64,000 bases of DNA from Corynebacterium kutscheri (lineage in GTDB: Bacteria > Actinomycetota > Actinomycetes > Mycobacteriales > Mycobacteriaceae). The translations under genes were made by a program, and so were the position numbers. The notes beneath the pieces are model-generated. The model made no database searches. It saw only the letters and a list, made by a program, of their open reading frames with translations, and was not told the DNA's origin. The stretch covers positions 558,001 to 622,000 of the forward strand of contig NZ_CP011312.1 of the NCBI RefSeq assembly GCF_000980835.1, in the 5' to 3' direction. Below are positions 7,927-15,813 of this stretch, in pieces (position 1 is the first letter of the stretch; every line of letters starts with the position of its first letter).

Positions 7927-9341
7927 GGGTTAAGGGTCAAAAAGTGTGCCTGGTCGGCGTGTCGCCGACCAGGCATCTTATTTATTTCATGGGGCCTTTT
8001 CTAGTTCCTATCGAGTGGTTGTACTCGGTTGGGATAGCATTGTCGTAGAAGGCTGGGCGGCCTGTTTTCAGGTCGGCTTTGTTGTAGTCTTCTAGGACAA
8101 GATCGTTAGCTTTGGTGAGTTGGTCTTGCCCGAAACTGCACTGCCTGGCGATCTCTAACGGGTCGTCAGGTAAGTTGTGTTTGTGAGTGCAGCCACTTCT
8201 TAAGCATTCTTCGTTGCCGTTCGCCGCTTTTGCCTCGATGCGCATCCGCAATGCGTTTGATCTGAGCGTTGCTCCCACCTTCCAAGCTGTTGGTTGTTGA
8301 TTTTCCATCGCCGTGGTTCAAGAGCATCCGATGGTGGTTGCAGGTAGGGAAACAACCAGTTGTCTCGAACGAGGTGAAGCAGGCAATTGTAGGCTTGGCG
8401 GACACGTAGATGGATCCATTCCCACGTACGATTGCGTGTGCGGTGCTACGGGGGAAGTATTGTTTTTTGGTTTAGGAATGTCTTGTAGACCTGCTCGAAT
8501 TCATGGAGTTGGATAGTCCATTGTGCAGCCTCGTCGATGGTGCGTATGCGGGTGAGCGTCAACGCTAGGTGGTAGATGGCGCGTCAGGCATCGGTGCGTG
8601 GTCGGGTGGTGGTGTAGCGGTGTACTACTCGTTGGGCGTGGGCCAGGTAGCGTTGGATTCGTATTGTTGGCCAGCAGGTTTTGATGGCTTGGTAGGCGCC
8701 TTGTCCGCCGTCGAGGACAACGCATAACGGTGGCGCGATTTTATTGAGTAATTGTGTGTAGGCGTGGGTGGTTTCTGGTTGGCCCAGTGTCAAGCAATGA
8801 CATGGTCGAAGCTGGTGGCGATGAGGAGCTAACCTGCGGATGTGTAGGTGTCGCCAAATGAAGATTTGGTCGTAGATGCGGTGGGCTTCTGGGGTGTTGG
8901 GGACGTCGATGAGCCAGAAGTTTTGCGAATCGGCGGTCGAGTGTTCGGCGTGAGATGTTCATGGTGTTGGCGATGTCATTGAGGTTGGCTGTGCCGGTGA
9001 CATAGGAATGGAAGGCGGTAACGTCGCGGGTGTGGGCTCGGTCGTTTCGGCGCCGGGTTGTGTTGCTGCCGCAGTTGGGGTGTGTACATCGGCTGGTGGG
9101 TTCGGCCGGTGGCTGTTGTTTCTGTTTTTCTTCATTGGCCCTGCGCATGCGGGGCATCGTGGTCTGTTTGGTGTCATTAGAAAATCACATCAGCAGCTGC
9201 CTAGCATATGTCGATGACATTTCGGTGTATTGAACAGAAAAACGGGTTTGAATAACGTGTGGAACGTTATTCAAGTCTGATTTATAGTGTTTGGCCAGTG
9301 GATATATGAGAAAACCGGACACACTTTTTGTCTATTAACCC
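7927..9341 (-). mobile_element. Degenerate IS256/IS1249-type insertion sequence
   Basis: Imperfect 27-bp terminal inverted repeats bound the element: 7927-7953 begins GGGTTAAGGGTCAAAAAGTG and 9315-9341 is the inverse of GGGTTAATAGACAAAAAGTG. They agree at 22 of 27 positions. The interior encodes a broken transposase on the minus strand. No matching 8-bp target duplication is visible (TTAATAGA left, AGATTTTA right), so one end may be rearranged. A copy of the outer ten bases, GGGTTAATAG, also occurs just outside the left end at 7916-7925. A perfect 11-bp hairpin (7949-7973, loop TGT) lies at the left end, downstream of the transposase. Confidence 0.8.
7982..9177 (-). pseudogene. Transposase pseudogene, IS1249/IS256 family
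   Basis: Transposase segments are spread over several frames. A CPACAGPMKKN half zinc ribbon (from 9177) continues in another frame as CTHPNCGSNTTRR and a helix-turn-helix DIANTMNISRRTLDRRF (down to about 8950). Next come LCVVLDGGQGAYQAIKTCWP and YLAHAQRVVHRYTTTRP (8793-8584), then a C-terminal part with DLVLEDYNKADLKTG (8308-7982). The zinc ribbon, the DGG motif and the RYTTTRP segment point to the IS1249 branch of IS256-like transposases. At least three frameshifts separate the parts, so no active enzyme is expected. Confidence 0.8.
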
Positions 9342-9346
9342 AGATT

Positions 9347-10546
9347 TTATAAGTATTGGATCTTGACTGCCCAGATTACGCCGCTCAGTGCTAAGGCAGC
9401 AAGAATGAAAGTTGCTGCGCTGAGTCCTATACTTGTCGCAAAAATACCAGCTAATGGGTAGGTTATTAAAAAACAGGCATGTGATAGCGAGAATTGAGCA
9501 GTGTAGAGTGACGGGCGATTAGACGCAAGAGAATGTCGTTTTAGCAGCCGTGGTGAAGTAACAAGAGTGGTGGCATTTGCGGCACCTATCAGACCCCATA
9601 ATATACAGATGAGTGACCAGTTTATGGTCCCGGTATGTGAAAGAGTCACACTACCGATAATGATGAGTAATACCGGGGTGATTGAAGAACCCACGGTCAT
9701 AAAGTATTTATCGTTTACTCTTTGTAAAATTCGGGGAGCGAAGAAGGCTATGATCATTGAGCCTAGACCATAACAACCTAATAGGAAGGCAACCTCAGCT
9801 TGGCTTCGGTCAAGGTAAGAGCGGACAATAACCACAGTATTAACCATGACGAGTGCAGTTGAGGCGGCTACTGTAAGGTTTAAGCCAATAAGTGCACGTA
9901 ACGGGCGTTCATACCAGAAGTCACGCATACCTTGGGTCAGTCGGTGCATGAATGTGTCATGTGTATCCACTTCGGATGGTGTAGGAAGATGAATACTAAG
10001 GATTAAAGAAGCCGATGCGATGAATCCTGCCAGAGTTCCAATGAATAATGTGTGGTAGCCGGTTACCATTAATAGTGCGGCGGCAAGTAGTGGGCTAAAG
10101 ACTGCTTCAAGATCATAAGCTAATCGAGATAGTGATATAGCGTTGGTATATTCTTCTTCATCATCAAGAACCTCGGGGATGGTTGCTTGAAATGTTGGGG
10201 TGAATATAGCTGAGGATGCTTGGAGCAAAAAGATGAGGACATAGATTTGCCATGTTTGATCTATCCATAGCAAGGATGCTGCCACTGCCGCGCGAATAAT
10301 ATCAGCGCTAATCATGATAGTGCGCGGAGGTAGTGATCTAACTAATGTGGTTAACACTGGTGATAGGAATACATAAGCTACCATCTTGATTGATAATGCA
10401 GTGCTTAGAACCAGTGATGCATGAGCGCCAGCAATGTCGTAGGCCAATAGACCTAAAGCAACTGTGAGCAGTCCTGTTCCAACTAGCGCTAAGATTTGGG
10501 CGCTAAAAAGACGCGCATAGACCCGGTTTGTTAGAACCTTGAGCAT
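9347..10546 (-). CDS. MFS transporter, NreB-like
   Basis: A 399-residue major facilitator protein with about 12 membrane segments. The N-terminal half (RLFSAQILALVGTGLLTVAL, then FQATIPEVLDDEEEYTNAISLSRLAYDLE) resembles NreB-type and related heavy-metal efflux MFS proteins of actinobacteria. Its start is 3 nt after the ArsR-type regulator's stop, so the two form an operon. Export of a divalent metal such as nickel or cobalt is an inference from the resemblance and the regulator. The stop codon lies 6 nt from the right end of the IS remnant, and the protein ends straight after its last membrane segment, so its original C-terminus or terminator may have been lost. Confidence 0.75.
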   Translation of the reverse strand: MLKVLTNRVYARLFSAQILALVGTGLLTVALGLLAYDIAGAHASLVLSTALSIKMVAYVFLSPVLTTLVRSLPPRTIMISADIIRAAVAASLLWIDQTWQIYVLIFLLQASSAIFTPTFQATIPEVLDDEEEYTNAISLSRLAYDLEAVFSPLLAAALLMVTGYHTLFIGTLAGFIASASLILSIHLPTPSEVDTHDTFMHRLTQGMRDFWYERPLRALIGLNLTVAASTALVMVNTVVIVRSYLDRSQAEVAFLLGCYGLGSMIIAFFAPRILQRVNDKYFMTVGSSITPVLLIIIGSVTLSHTGTINWSLICILWGLIGAANATTLVTSPRLLKRHSLASNRPSLYTAQFSLSHACFLITYPLAGIFATSIGLSAATFILAALALSGVIWAVKIQYL

Positions 10547-10549
10547 GGT

Positions 10550-10921
10550 TTATTGATCCCCTATGTGATGACCAGGTATTTGACTGGTTTCAATGAGGGT
10601 ATGCTCTGCCTGATGTAATGCTTCGCGTACGAGAGCTGAAGCATGTTCATCGGCAAGTCGGTAGTAAACCGTTGTTCCTTCTTGGCGAGAGAGAACTATT
10701 CTAAGCATGCGCATTTTGGCAAGGTGTTGCGAAACAGATGGTGGGCGCCGGTTAACCACCTTAGCCAAAGTACCAACTGCAAGTTCACCATGAGTACTTA
10801 ATGCCAAGATAATTTTGATACGGGTGATATCAGCGAGCATGCTAAAGACTTCACTGGCGGCGCTAACAACCTCTTCATTGAAAAGAGTATTATTTATATC
10901 ATTATCTTCGTACATGCGCAT
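10550..10921 (-). CDS. ArsR/SmtB-family metalloregulator
   Basis: A 123-residue winged-helix repressor. The recognition helix is RRPPSVSQHLAKMRMLRIV (about residues 58-76), followed by the wing SRQEGTTVYYRLA. The alpha-3 metal box that normally reads ELCVC is ELAVG here and has no cysteine, so an arsenic/cadmium-type Cys site is absent. The last helix has Asp91, His93, His103 and His107, with a further His118-His119, close to the alpha-5 site of CzrA/NmtR-type zinc, nickel or cobalt sensors. It is the first gene of the operon with the MFS pump and probably represses it. The family is certain; the metal is an inference. Confidence 0.85.
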   Translation of the reverse strand: MRMYEDNDINNTLFNEEVVSAASEVFSMLADITRIKIILALSTHGELAVGTLAKVVNRRPPSVSQHLAKMRMLRIVLSRQEGTTVYYRLADEHASALVREALHQAEHTLIETSQIPGHHIGDQ

Positions 10922-11074
10922 ATAATAATATAAATGGGTATAGCTCGCATAATGTTAGTGACATTGGTGTAATGCTTGGAGCATTGGTAATTGTTGCTAG
11001 CTGGGTTGCGCTATAGCGGTAGACGAACCTTATTGATTTTGATACCTCTTAGCTACAGCGGAAAAAGAAATAGA

Positions 11075-11117
11075 AAAGCCTTACTGGTTTTAGTTGGTAA
11101 CCAGTAAGGCTTTTTAG
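11075..11117. terminator. Strong hairpin terminator after the DUF5979-type gene
   Basis: AAAAGCCTTACTGGTT pairs with AACCAGTAAGGCTTTT across a short loop, with T-rich flanks on both strands. It lies about 60 nt beyond the stop of the gene at 11177. Confidence 0.85.
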
Positions 11118-11176
11118 CTGTGTATTGTGTGTAAATCAATAAGGATTTCTACTTATGTGAATGATGAAGGAGAAAT

Positions 11177-12109
11177 TTAGCAGAATCCGAAGAATTTGAG
11201 AATGCCAGAGCTGCTACCAGAACTACTAGAACAGGTCTTAGGTTCTTGCGGCTTTGACTCTCCGTTTGAGATGTATTTATTGGTGGCAGTGAGACGTATG
11301 TCTTGAGGGGCGTCGTCGGCTATGAAGCTCATATGTGGTGTGTGATTTCTAGGTTTTGCATCCGTACCTTCTTGGATCATCCATGTGAGCTCGTGATCAT
11401 AACCTTTGATCTTGGCGGTTTCTTCTTTTTCAGTTACTGTGCACGAAGAACCAAGAGTGATTCCCTCAATAGTTTTTTCTTGATTGCTGGTAAGGGCTAC
11501 TTCACCTTTTTTATTAGAGCCATTGTTGCTGCATTCCCAATTGAAGGTGAAAGTATGCTTAGGATCGATGTTTCCGTCAACTACCTTTTTTAGGGTAAAG
11601 CCAGTAGTTTTATTGCCATTATAAACATTGGTAGTTGTGATTTTTACTTGCGGTTTTTCTTGAGTGATTGTGAAAGAGATCTCGTTAAATACCTCTCCTT
11701 TGGGGGTATCAACACCGTCAATCTTCCATTTCACATCCTCCGCGGTGGTGTGTTCAAAGAGGGTACATTTGGATCCAAGTGGAATTTCAGATGTGGTAAC
11801 GGCTTCATTTCGAGTTAGTGTGATATATCCGTATCGAAGGTTGCGATTGCCCTCCATGACACATATCCACCGTAAAATGGATGCTTCATTTTCGTGGCCT
11901 GCTTTGTTTGGGCCTTTGACAATTTTATTTAGAACAAAAGAACCTGTGTCTTCTTCGGCTGCGGAAGCCTGAGCGTTACTAAAAGTTAAAGTTGAGAGGG
12001 CTAGTGTTATAGCAGATGCTGCCGCAAGGAACTTACGTCCTGCTCGTTGAGCAGGTGAGGAAAAGTTACCTCTTTCATATTTTATTCTCCTTATGAGTTT
12101 TGTACGCAA
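11177..12109 (-). CDS. Secreted surface protein with two DUF5979-like domains
   Basis: A 310-residue predicted secreted protein. A basic N-terminus is followed by a hydrophobic segment (FLAAASAITLALSTLTFSNA) and a cleavage site near AQASA-AEE. Two related beta-rich repeats follow, at about residues 55-160 and 165-285. Each runs F-x-L-x-K-x-V, a W-x-C strand, SCTLFE or SCTVTE, and an end T-x-N-x-Y, as in DUF5979 repeats of corynebacterial surface proteins. There is no LPxTG motif; the tail is a serine-rich linker ending ILKFFGFC. The frame opens only at TTG 12109, which has no ribosome site. A good AAGGAG with ATG (12078) nearby is out of frame by one base, so the start may be frameshifted. 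Function unknown. Confidence 0.7.
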   Translation of the reverse strand: MRTKLIRRIKYERGNFSSPAQRAGRKFLAAASAITLALSTLTFSNAQASAAEEDTGSFVLNKIVKGPNKAGHENEASILRWICVMEGNRNLRYGYITLTRNEAVTTSEIPLGSKCTLFEHTTAEDVKWKIDGVDTPKGEVFNEISFTITQEKPQVKITTTNVYNGNKTTGFTLKKVVDGNIDPKHTFTFNWECSNNGSNKKGEVALTSNQEKTIEGITLGSSCTVTEKEETAKIKGYDHELTWMIQEGTDAKPRNHTPHMSFIADDAPQDIRLTATNKYISNGESKPQEPKTCSSSSGSSSGILKFFGFC

Positions 12110-12452
12110 TAAGACTTTTGGTTGGAAAGTAGCAATCTTTCAGCGTCGAAAAGTGTCTAAGCAAAAAGATTTTATGCAATCCAAACGTGGGGGAAGTGTA
12201 TTCTTTTGGTCACTAGGTATAACGATCAGCGAATACGTTGCGAAACAATACCAAGAAAAAGCTTAAAAATCTAAGGAAATTCTCAGAAAACATATCTAAT
12301 ATATGAAGTTTCAACAAGTTTTATTTATTAATTAAACTGTTATGGCTCGCTCTGCCTTATAGGTGAAATGTGCTAACGGTAGCGTGAAGTATGCTAAGAA
12401 GCCGTTTTTATTTTCCTTAAAGAAATTTGTTTTCTAGCTTAAAATGGGGGTG
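12110..12452. other. AT-rich intergenic region
   Basis: This 343-nt stretch lies upstream of the DUF5979-type gene and downstream of the second thrE-like gene. I see no open frame, tRNA or strong hairpin. The promoter of the DUF5979-type gene must lie here, but I could not place it with confidence. Confidence 0.5.
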
Positions 12453-13892
12453 CTAACTGATATTTTTCTGAAATTGGCGGCGTCGATCTTGGCGCCAGAG
12501 CTTTTTGGTAAAGCGGTAGTATTTACTTAACCCGCGAGGACGACGGATACGTCGAGCGATCCATTCGCCAAGAACTACTCCGGAACTTAGTGCAGTTGCG
12601 GTAGCTAGAGCGAGTATCAGTGCCGAAAAACCAGCCAAAATTTGTTCGTGGAGTAAACCATACATGCCGCGATAAATACTTAAGCCTGGCAGTAATGGGG
12701 TAACACCAGCAATAGTAAGAATTAGTGGTGGAATCTGGTAACGGCGAGCAAGTAAGCCACCTATCAGACCAATCATGGCAGCAATAACGCCAGAGGCGAA
12801 AACACCGGTAAAACCTAGCGGGGTAAGGATGAAGTAATACATCCCGGAGGCAAAAAATGCAGTACAGCCAGATAAAAAAACACCTGCCCAATCGGAATAA
12901 CAAGCGCGGGCAAAAGTCATCGAGGCGCCAATGGAGCCAAGAACTCGAACCATTGATGATGAAAGATTTGGTGAGGCTACTGTCTCCATTGGTGGAAGTG
13001 GAATGCCTAACTCACCAGATAAGGCAATGCCAATGCCAACTCCGGCAACTACACCGCCGGTGATAATAGCGGTATCAAAAAAGCGTGCTGCAGCGGTAAT
13101 GGGAGCATCGGTAACACCATTTTGGATAGCTTGTACCAAAGTTAAACCGGCTAACATGGCAATAATGCAGGTAGCAATAACCATTGAAGGCTTCAGCGCT
13201 AGGCCGACATATGATCCAGTGTGATATGCCACGGCTGCAATGAGGGAGGCAAAGATACCTCCGAGCACATTTTGGAAAAAAATTGGTAACCCAGAATGCC
13301 CCATGCGGGAAGAAAAACTTAAGATGATAAAGCTGGTAATAAAAGAAATAGCAGCTACAAAAATATCCCCGCCAATAAGTAAGGCAACAGTGCCGCCTAG
13401 CCCGCCCCAGCTGAGATTGATAGCGTGTCGGCTCATGGTGAGTGGCGCGGTAGTAATTTCGTCGAGACGCTGGGTTGCGTTGGCTGGAGTAGCCCGACCG
13501 GTGTGAATATCACGGATAAGTTCATCGACGAGTCTGAGGTGATGAAAGTTTTGCTCACCTGGTGTAATAACCCGTACTAGGCCAACCGGTTGGTGGGCAT
13601 TACCGCTGACATGGGTAAAAAGGCGTAGTCGATTATATGTGAGATCAACGTGAACGTTGTAGAGACCAAAGGCTTCTAAAATTGCTTTAACCTGGTGTGC
13701 AGTATCGGAGTTGGTGGTTCCAGCCACAATAAGAATTTCGCCAATTCGAGCTCCAATATCTAGTGTCCCCAGAATTTGCGATTCATTATCGAAAGCAATA
13801 GGGGCTACTGGTGCTAGTGGTGGTGCTGCTGCAACATCGATAGTGGCGGTATGCGGGGAGGAACTAAATCGGCTACGCAGCTTGTTGATCAC
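12453..13892 (-). CDS. Second ThrE-like threonine/serine exporter family protein
   Basis: A 479-residue paralogue of ThrE. It shares the N-terminal AAAPPLAPVAPIAFD and ILIVAGTTNSDTAHQ segments, the FFQNVLGGIFASLIAAVAYH and AGLTLVQAIQNGVTDAPITA membrane motifs, and the GVVLGEWIARRIRRP ending. I place the start at GTG 13892, which overlaps the upstream stop codon in a GTGA arrangement. The longer frame back to 14030 would run deep into the MFS gene. The overlap means translational coupling to the UMF1-type transporter. The substrate may be threonine, serine or another small amino acid; this is inferred from family only. Confidence 0.85.
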   Translation of the reverse strand: MINKLRSRFSSSPHTATIDVAAAPPLAPVAPIAFDNESQILGTLDIGARIGEILIVAGTTNSDTAHQVKAILEAFGLYNVHVDLTYNRLRLFTHVSGNAHQPVGLVRVITPGEQNFHHLRLVDELIRDIHTGRATPANATQRLDEITTAPLTMSRHAINLSWGGLGGTVALLIGGDIFVAAISFITSFIILSFSSRMGHSGLPIFFQNVLGGIFASLIAAVAYHTGSYVGLALKPSMVIATCIIAMLAGLTLVQAIQNGVTDAPITAAARFFDTAIITGGVVAGVGIGIALSGELGIPLPPMETVASPNLSSSMVRVLGSIGASMTFARACYSDWAGVFLSGCTAFFASGMYYFILTPLGFTGVFASGVIAAMIGLIGGLLARRYQIPPLILTIAGVTPLLPGLSIYRGMYGLLHEQILAGFSALILALATATALSSGVVLGEWIARRIRRPRGLSKYYRFTKKLWRQDRRRQFQKNIS

Positions 13893-15163
13893 ATTCTTAC
13901 TGTAACTGGTTGCTTTACGAAGAGCATGAGCACCGCCCCTAAAAGGATGATAAGTGCAATGCCGATAATTCCGGCGCGATCGTTGCCCGCGGCGAAAGTT
14001 AAGGTGGAAAAGGCTAGTGGGGAAAGCCAACTAACTGAGCGTCCAGTAGTGGCATAAAGACCAAACATTTGTCCTTCTCGATCATCTTCGGCAATTCGAG
14101 ACAAGAATGTGCGAGATGCTGATTGTGCTGGTCCGACGAAAAGGCAGAGGATAAGGCCAAAAATCCAAAACATGCTAGGCCCGTTAACGAAAAGCAACAC
14201 AATAGAGGTAGCAATCATGGCGAAGAGAGAAAAGAGGATTACTGGTTTAGAGCCGAACTTATCATCGGCAACCCCGATAGTCAGTGCTCCAAGGGCGCTA
14301 ATAATATTGGCAGCAACACCAAACAGTAGTACCTCGGCTGCACTAAGCCCATAGACTGAGACCGCTAGGATTGCACCAAAAGAGAAGATACCTGCGACAC
14401 CATCGCGGAAGATAGCAGAGGAAATAAGAAACCGTAACGAGTTGCGATCTTCTCGCCACAGGGTGGCTATGGTGGCAAAGAGTTCTTTATAAGATCCGAC
14501 AAGAGAAGTACTGGTGAAATAGTTATTTGGGGTGATCTCTGGGATCACAAACATGGTTGGTAGTGCTAAACCTAGAAACCAGAGCGCAGAAACAATAGCG
14601 ACAAGGCGGATATTAAGACCTGACTCAGTAGAGATATGTAGTAGCCCACCGTCGTTGGAAACAAAAAAGAGGTAGCAGATCAGCAATAAAATAATGCCGC
14701 CGAAATATCCAAGCGCCCAACCGAATCCAGAAACACGCCCTACATTATCCTTGGTAGAAACCTGGTTGAGCATGGCAAAGTAGCTCACCTCAGCTAGTTC
14801 AAAGGTGATAGAAGCTAAAGCAATACCGGTAATGCCTAGCCAAAAGTAGCGTGGGTCGTCGTTACGTACGAAAAACATTGCTGCGATAAGTACGGTGGTA
14901 ATTAGCGTCCATACACGTACACTGTGTCGGCGAGTGCCACGGGCATCGGAACGTTGGCCGGAAACAGGGGCGAAAACGGCGATCAAAATACCGGAAATAG
15001 CAAGTGCCAAGCTAAACCAGCCGGTAGCATGGGCAATATCTTTCCCGACTGATTCTTTGAGGTACACCGAGAAAATAAAGGTGACCATCACTGCATTGAA
15101 AGCCGCTGAGCCCATATCCCACAGGCCCCAGGATACGACAGCTTTCCGATCTGTTCGTTTCAT
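13889..15163 (-). CDS. MFS transporter, UMF1 family
   Basis: A 424-residue membrane protein with about 12 segments. The start MKRTDRKAVVSWGLWDMGSA, with the later F-x-F-x-V-Y-L-K, is typical of the UMF1/Atg22-like MFS group, whose members in yeast release amino acids from the vacuole. The bacterial substrate is unknown. It is the first gene of a two-gene unit with the second ThrE-like exporter, and the overlap (GTGA) joins their translation. That pairing suggests, without proving, a shared role in amino acid or peptide export. A purely AT hairpin lies in its leader (15168-15198). Confidence 0.8.
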   Translation of the reverse strand: MKRTDRKAVVSWGLWDMGSAAFNAVMVTFIFSVYLKESVGKDIAHATGWFSLALAISGILIAVFAPVSGQRSDARGTRRHSVRVWTLITTVLIAAMFFVRNDDPRYFWLGITGIALASITFELAEVSYFAMLNQVSTKDNVGRVSGFGWALGYFGGIILLLICYLFFVSNDGGLLHISTESGLNIRLVAIVSALWFLGLALPTMFVIPEITPNNYFTSTSLVGSYKELFATIATLWREDRNSLRFLISSAIFRDGVAGIFSFGAILAVSVYGLSAAEVLLFGVAANIISALGALTIGVADDKFGSKPVILFSLFAMIATSIVLLFVNGPSMFWIFGLILCLFVGPAQSASRTFLSRIAEDDREGQMFGLYATTGRSVSWLSPLAFSTLTFAAGNDRAGIIGIALIILLGAVLMLFVKQPVTVRM

Positions 15164-15167
15164 AAGA

Positions 15168-15198
15168 AAAAATATTAGTAGATATAGCGAATATTTTT
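15168..15198 (-). terminator. AT-only hairpin between the tetR-like gene and the UMF1 gene
   Basis: Read on the minus strand, AAAAATATT pairs with AATATTTTT and is followed by TCTT. It could end the pump/TetR transcript or act as a leader hairpin just upstream of the UMF1 start codon. The stem has no G-C pairs, so it is weak. Confidence 0.35.
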
Positions 15199-15276
15199 CC
15201 TATCCATATGTTCCTCGTTCAATGAAGTGGGCCTGTACTGATGCATAGGGGAGATCGCAGTCTTGATGATTAGGCG

Positions 15277-15813
15277 TTAGATATTGGTCGAATCTAAGAG
15301 CGCAAGTGCAGTGGCAATGAGTTTTTCTCGGTGTTGTTGGGTCAGTGGAGCGGTGCTGATATGGTCGTGTAACCACATTCCATCAGCAATAACCTTGCAT
15401 AAATAGAAAATGGGTTCTTTATCAATGCCGTCTTGGTGACAACCCCAGCGGTAGAAGATGTTATCCCAGGCATCATGAAGCTCAGTATTATTATGTATTT
15501 CTAAACTAAGCAATAATTCTGCCCGTGTAGCGCTACGAGAAAGCACAATAAGTGTTGCCTTGAGTCTGTTTAGAAGATCGACCTCATCAGCAGTACCACC
15601 GGCGGTTGCGATAAGCTGCTGTTCAAAATCTTCAATCATAAATTGATTCATGTCTTTAAGCAGTGCATCCCGAGAAGGGAAATGGTAGATGAGACCAGAT
15701 TTACTTAATCCCGATGCTTGAGACAAAGCTTCGTAGGTTAGCCCATCTAGTCCATGCTTTTCGACGAGCTCTAAGGCTGTTTTAATAAGTAGTTGTTTTT
15801 TACTCGTGCGCAT
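15277..15813 (-). CDS. TetR-family transcriptional regulator
   Basis: A 178-residue TetR-type repressor. The N-terminal DNA-binding domain is visible: LIKTALELVEKHGLDGLTYE, then SQASGLSKSGLIYHFPSRD (about residues 30-48). The ligand-binding C-terminal domain is variable. It begins inside the last 14 bases of the upstream multidrug pump gene, so the pump and regulator form one operon. A 26-base palindrome upstream of the pump (17271-17296) is the likely operator. The ligand is unknown but probably a pump substrate. Confidence 0.87.
   Translation of the reverse strand: MRTSKKQLLIKTALELVEKHGLDGLTYEALSQASGLSKSGLIYHFPSRDALLKDMNQFMIEDFEQQLIATAGGTADEVDLLNRLKATLIVLSRSATRAELLLSLEIHNNTELHDAWDNIFYRWGCHQDGIDKEPIFYLCKVIADGMWLHDHISTAPLTQQHREKLIATALALLDSTNI

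Noticed and set aside
8313..9233. Plus-strand open frames within the IS remnant
   Set aside because: They are antisense to transposase segments and encode no recognised domain.
13892..14030. An N-terminal extension of the second ThrE-like protein
   Set aside because: It would overlap the MFS gene by 140 nt; the GTG at 13892 overlapping the stop codon is a better start.
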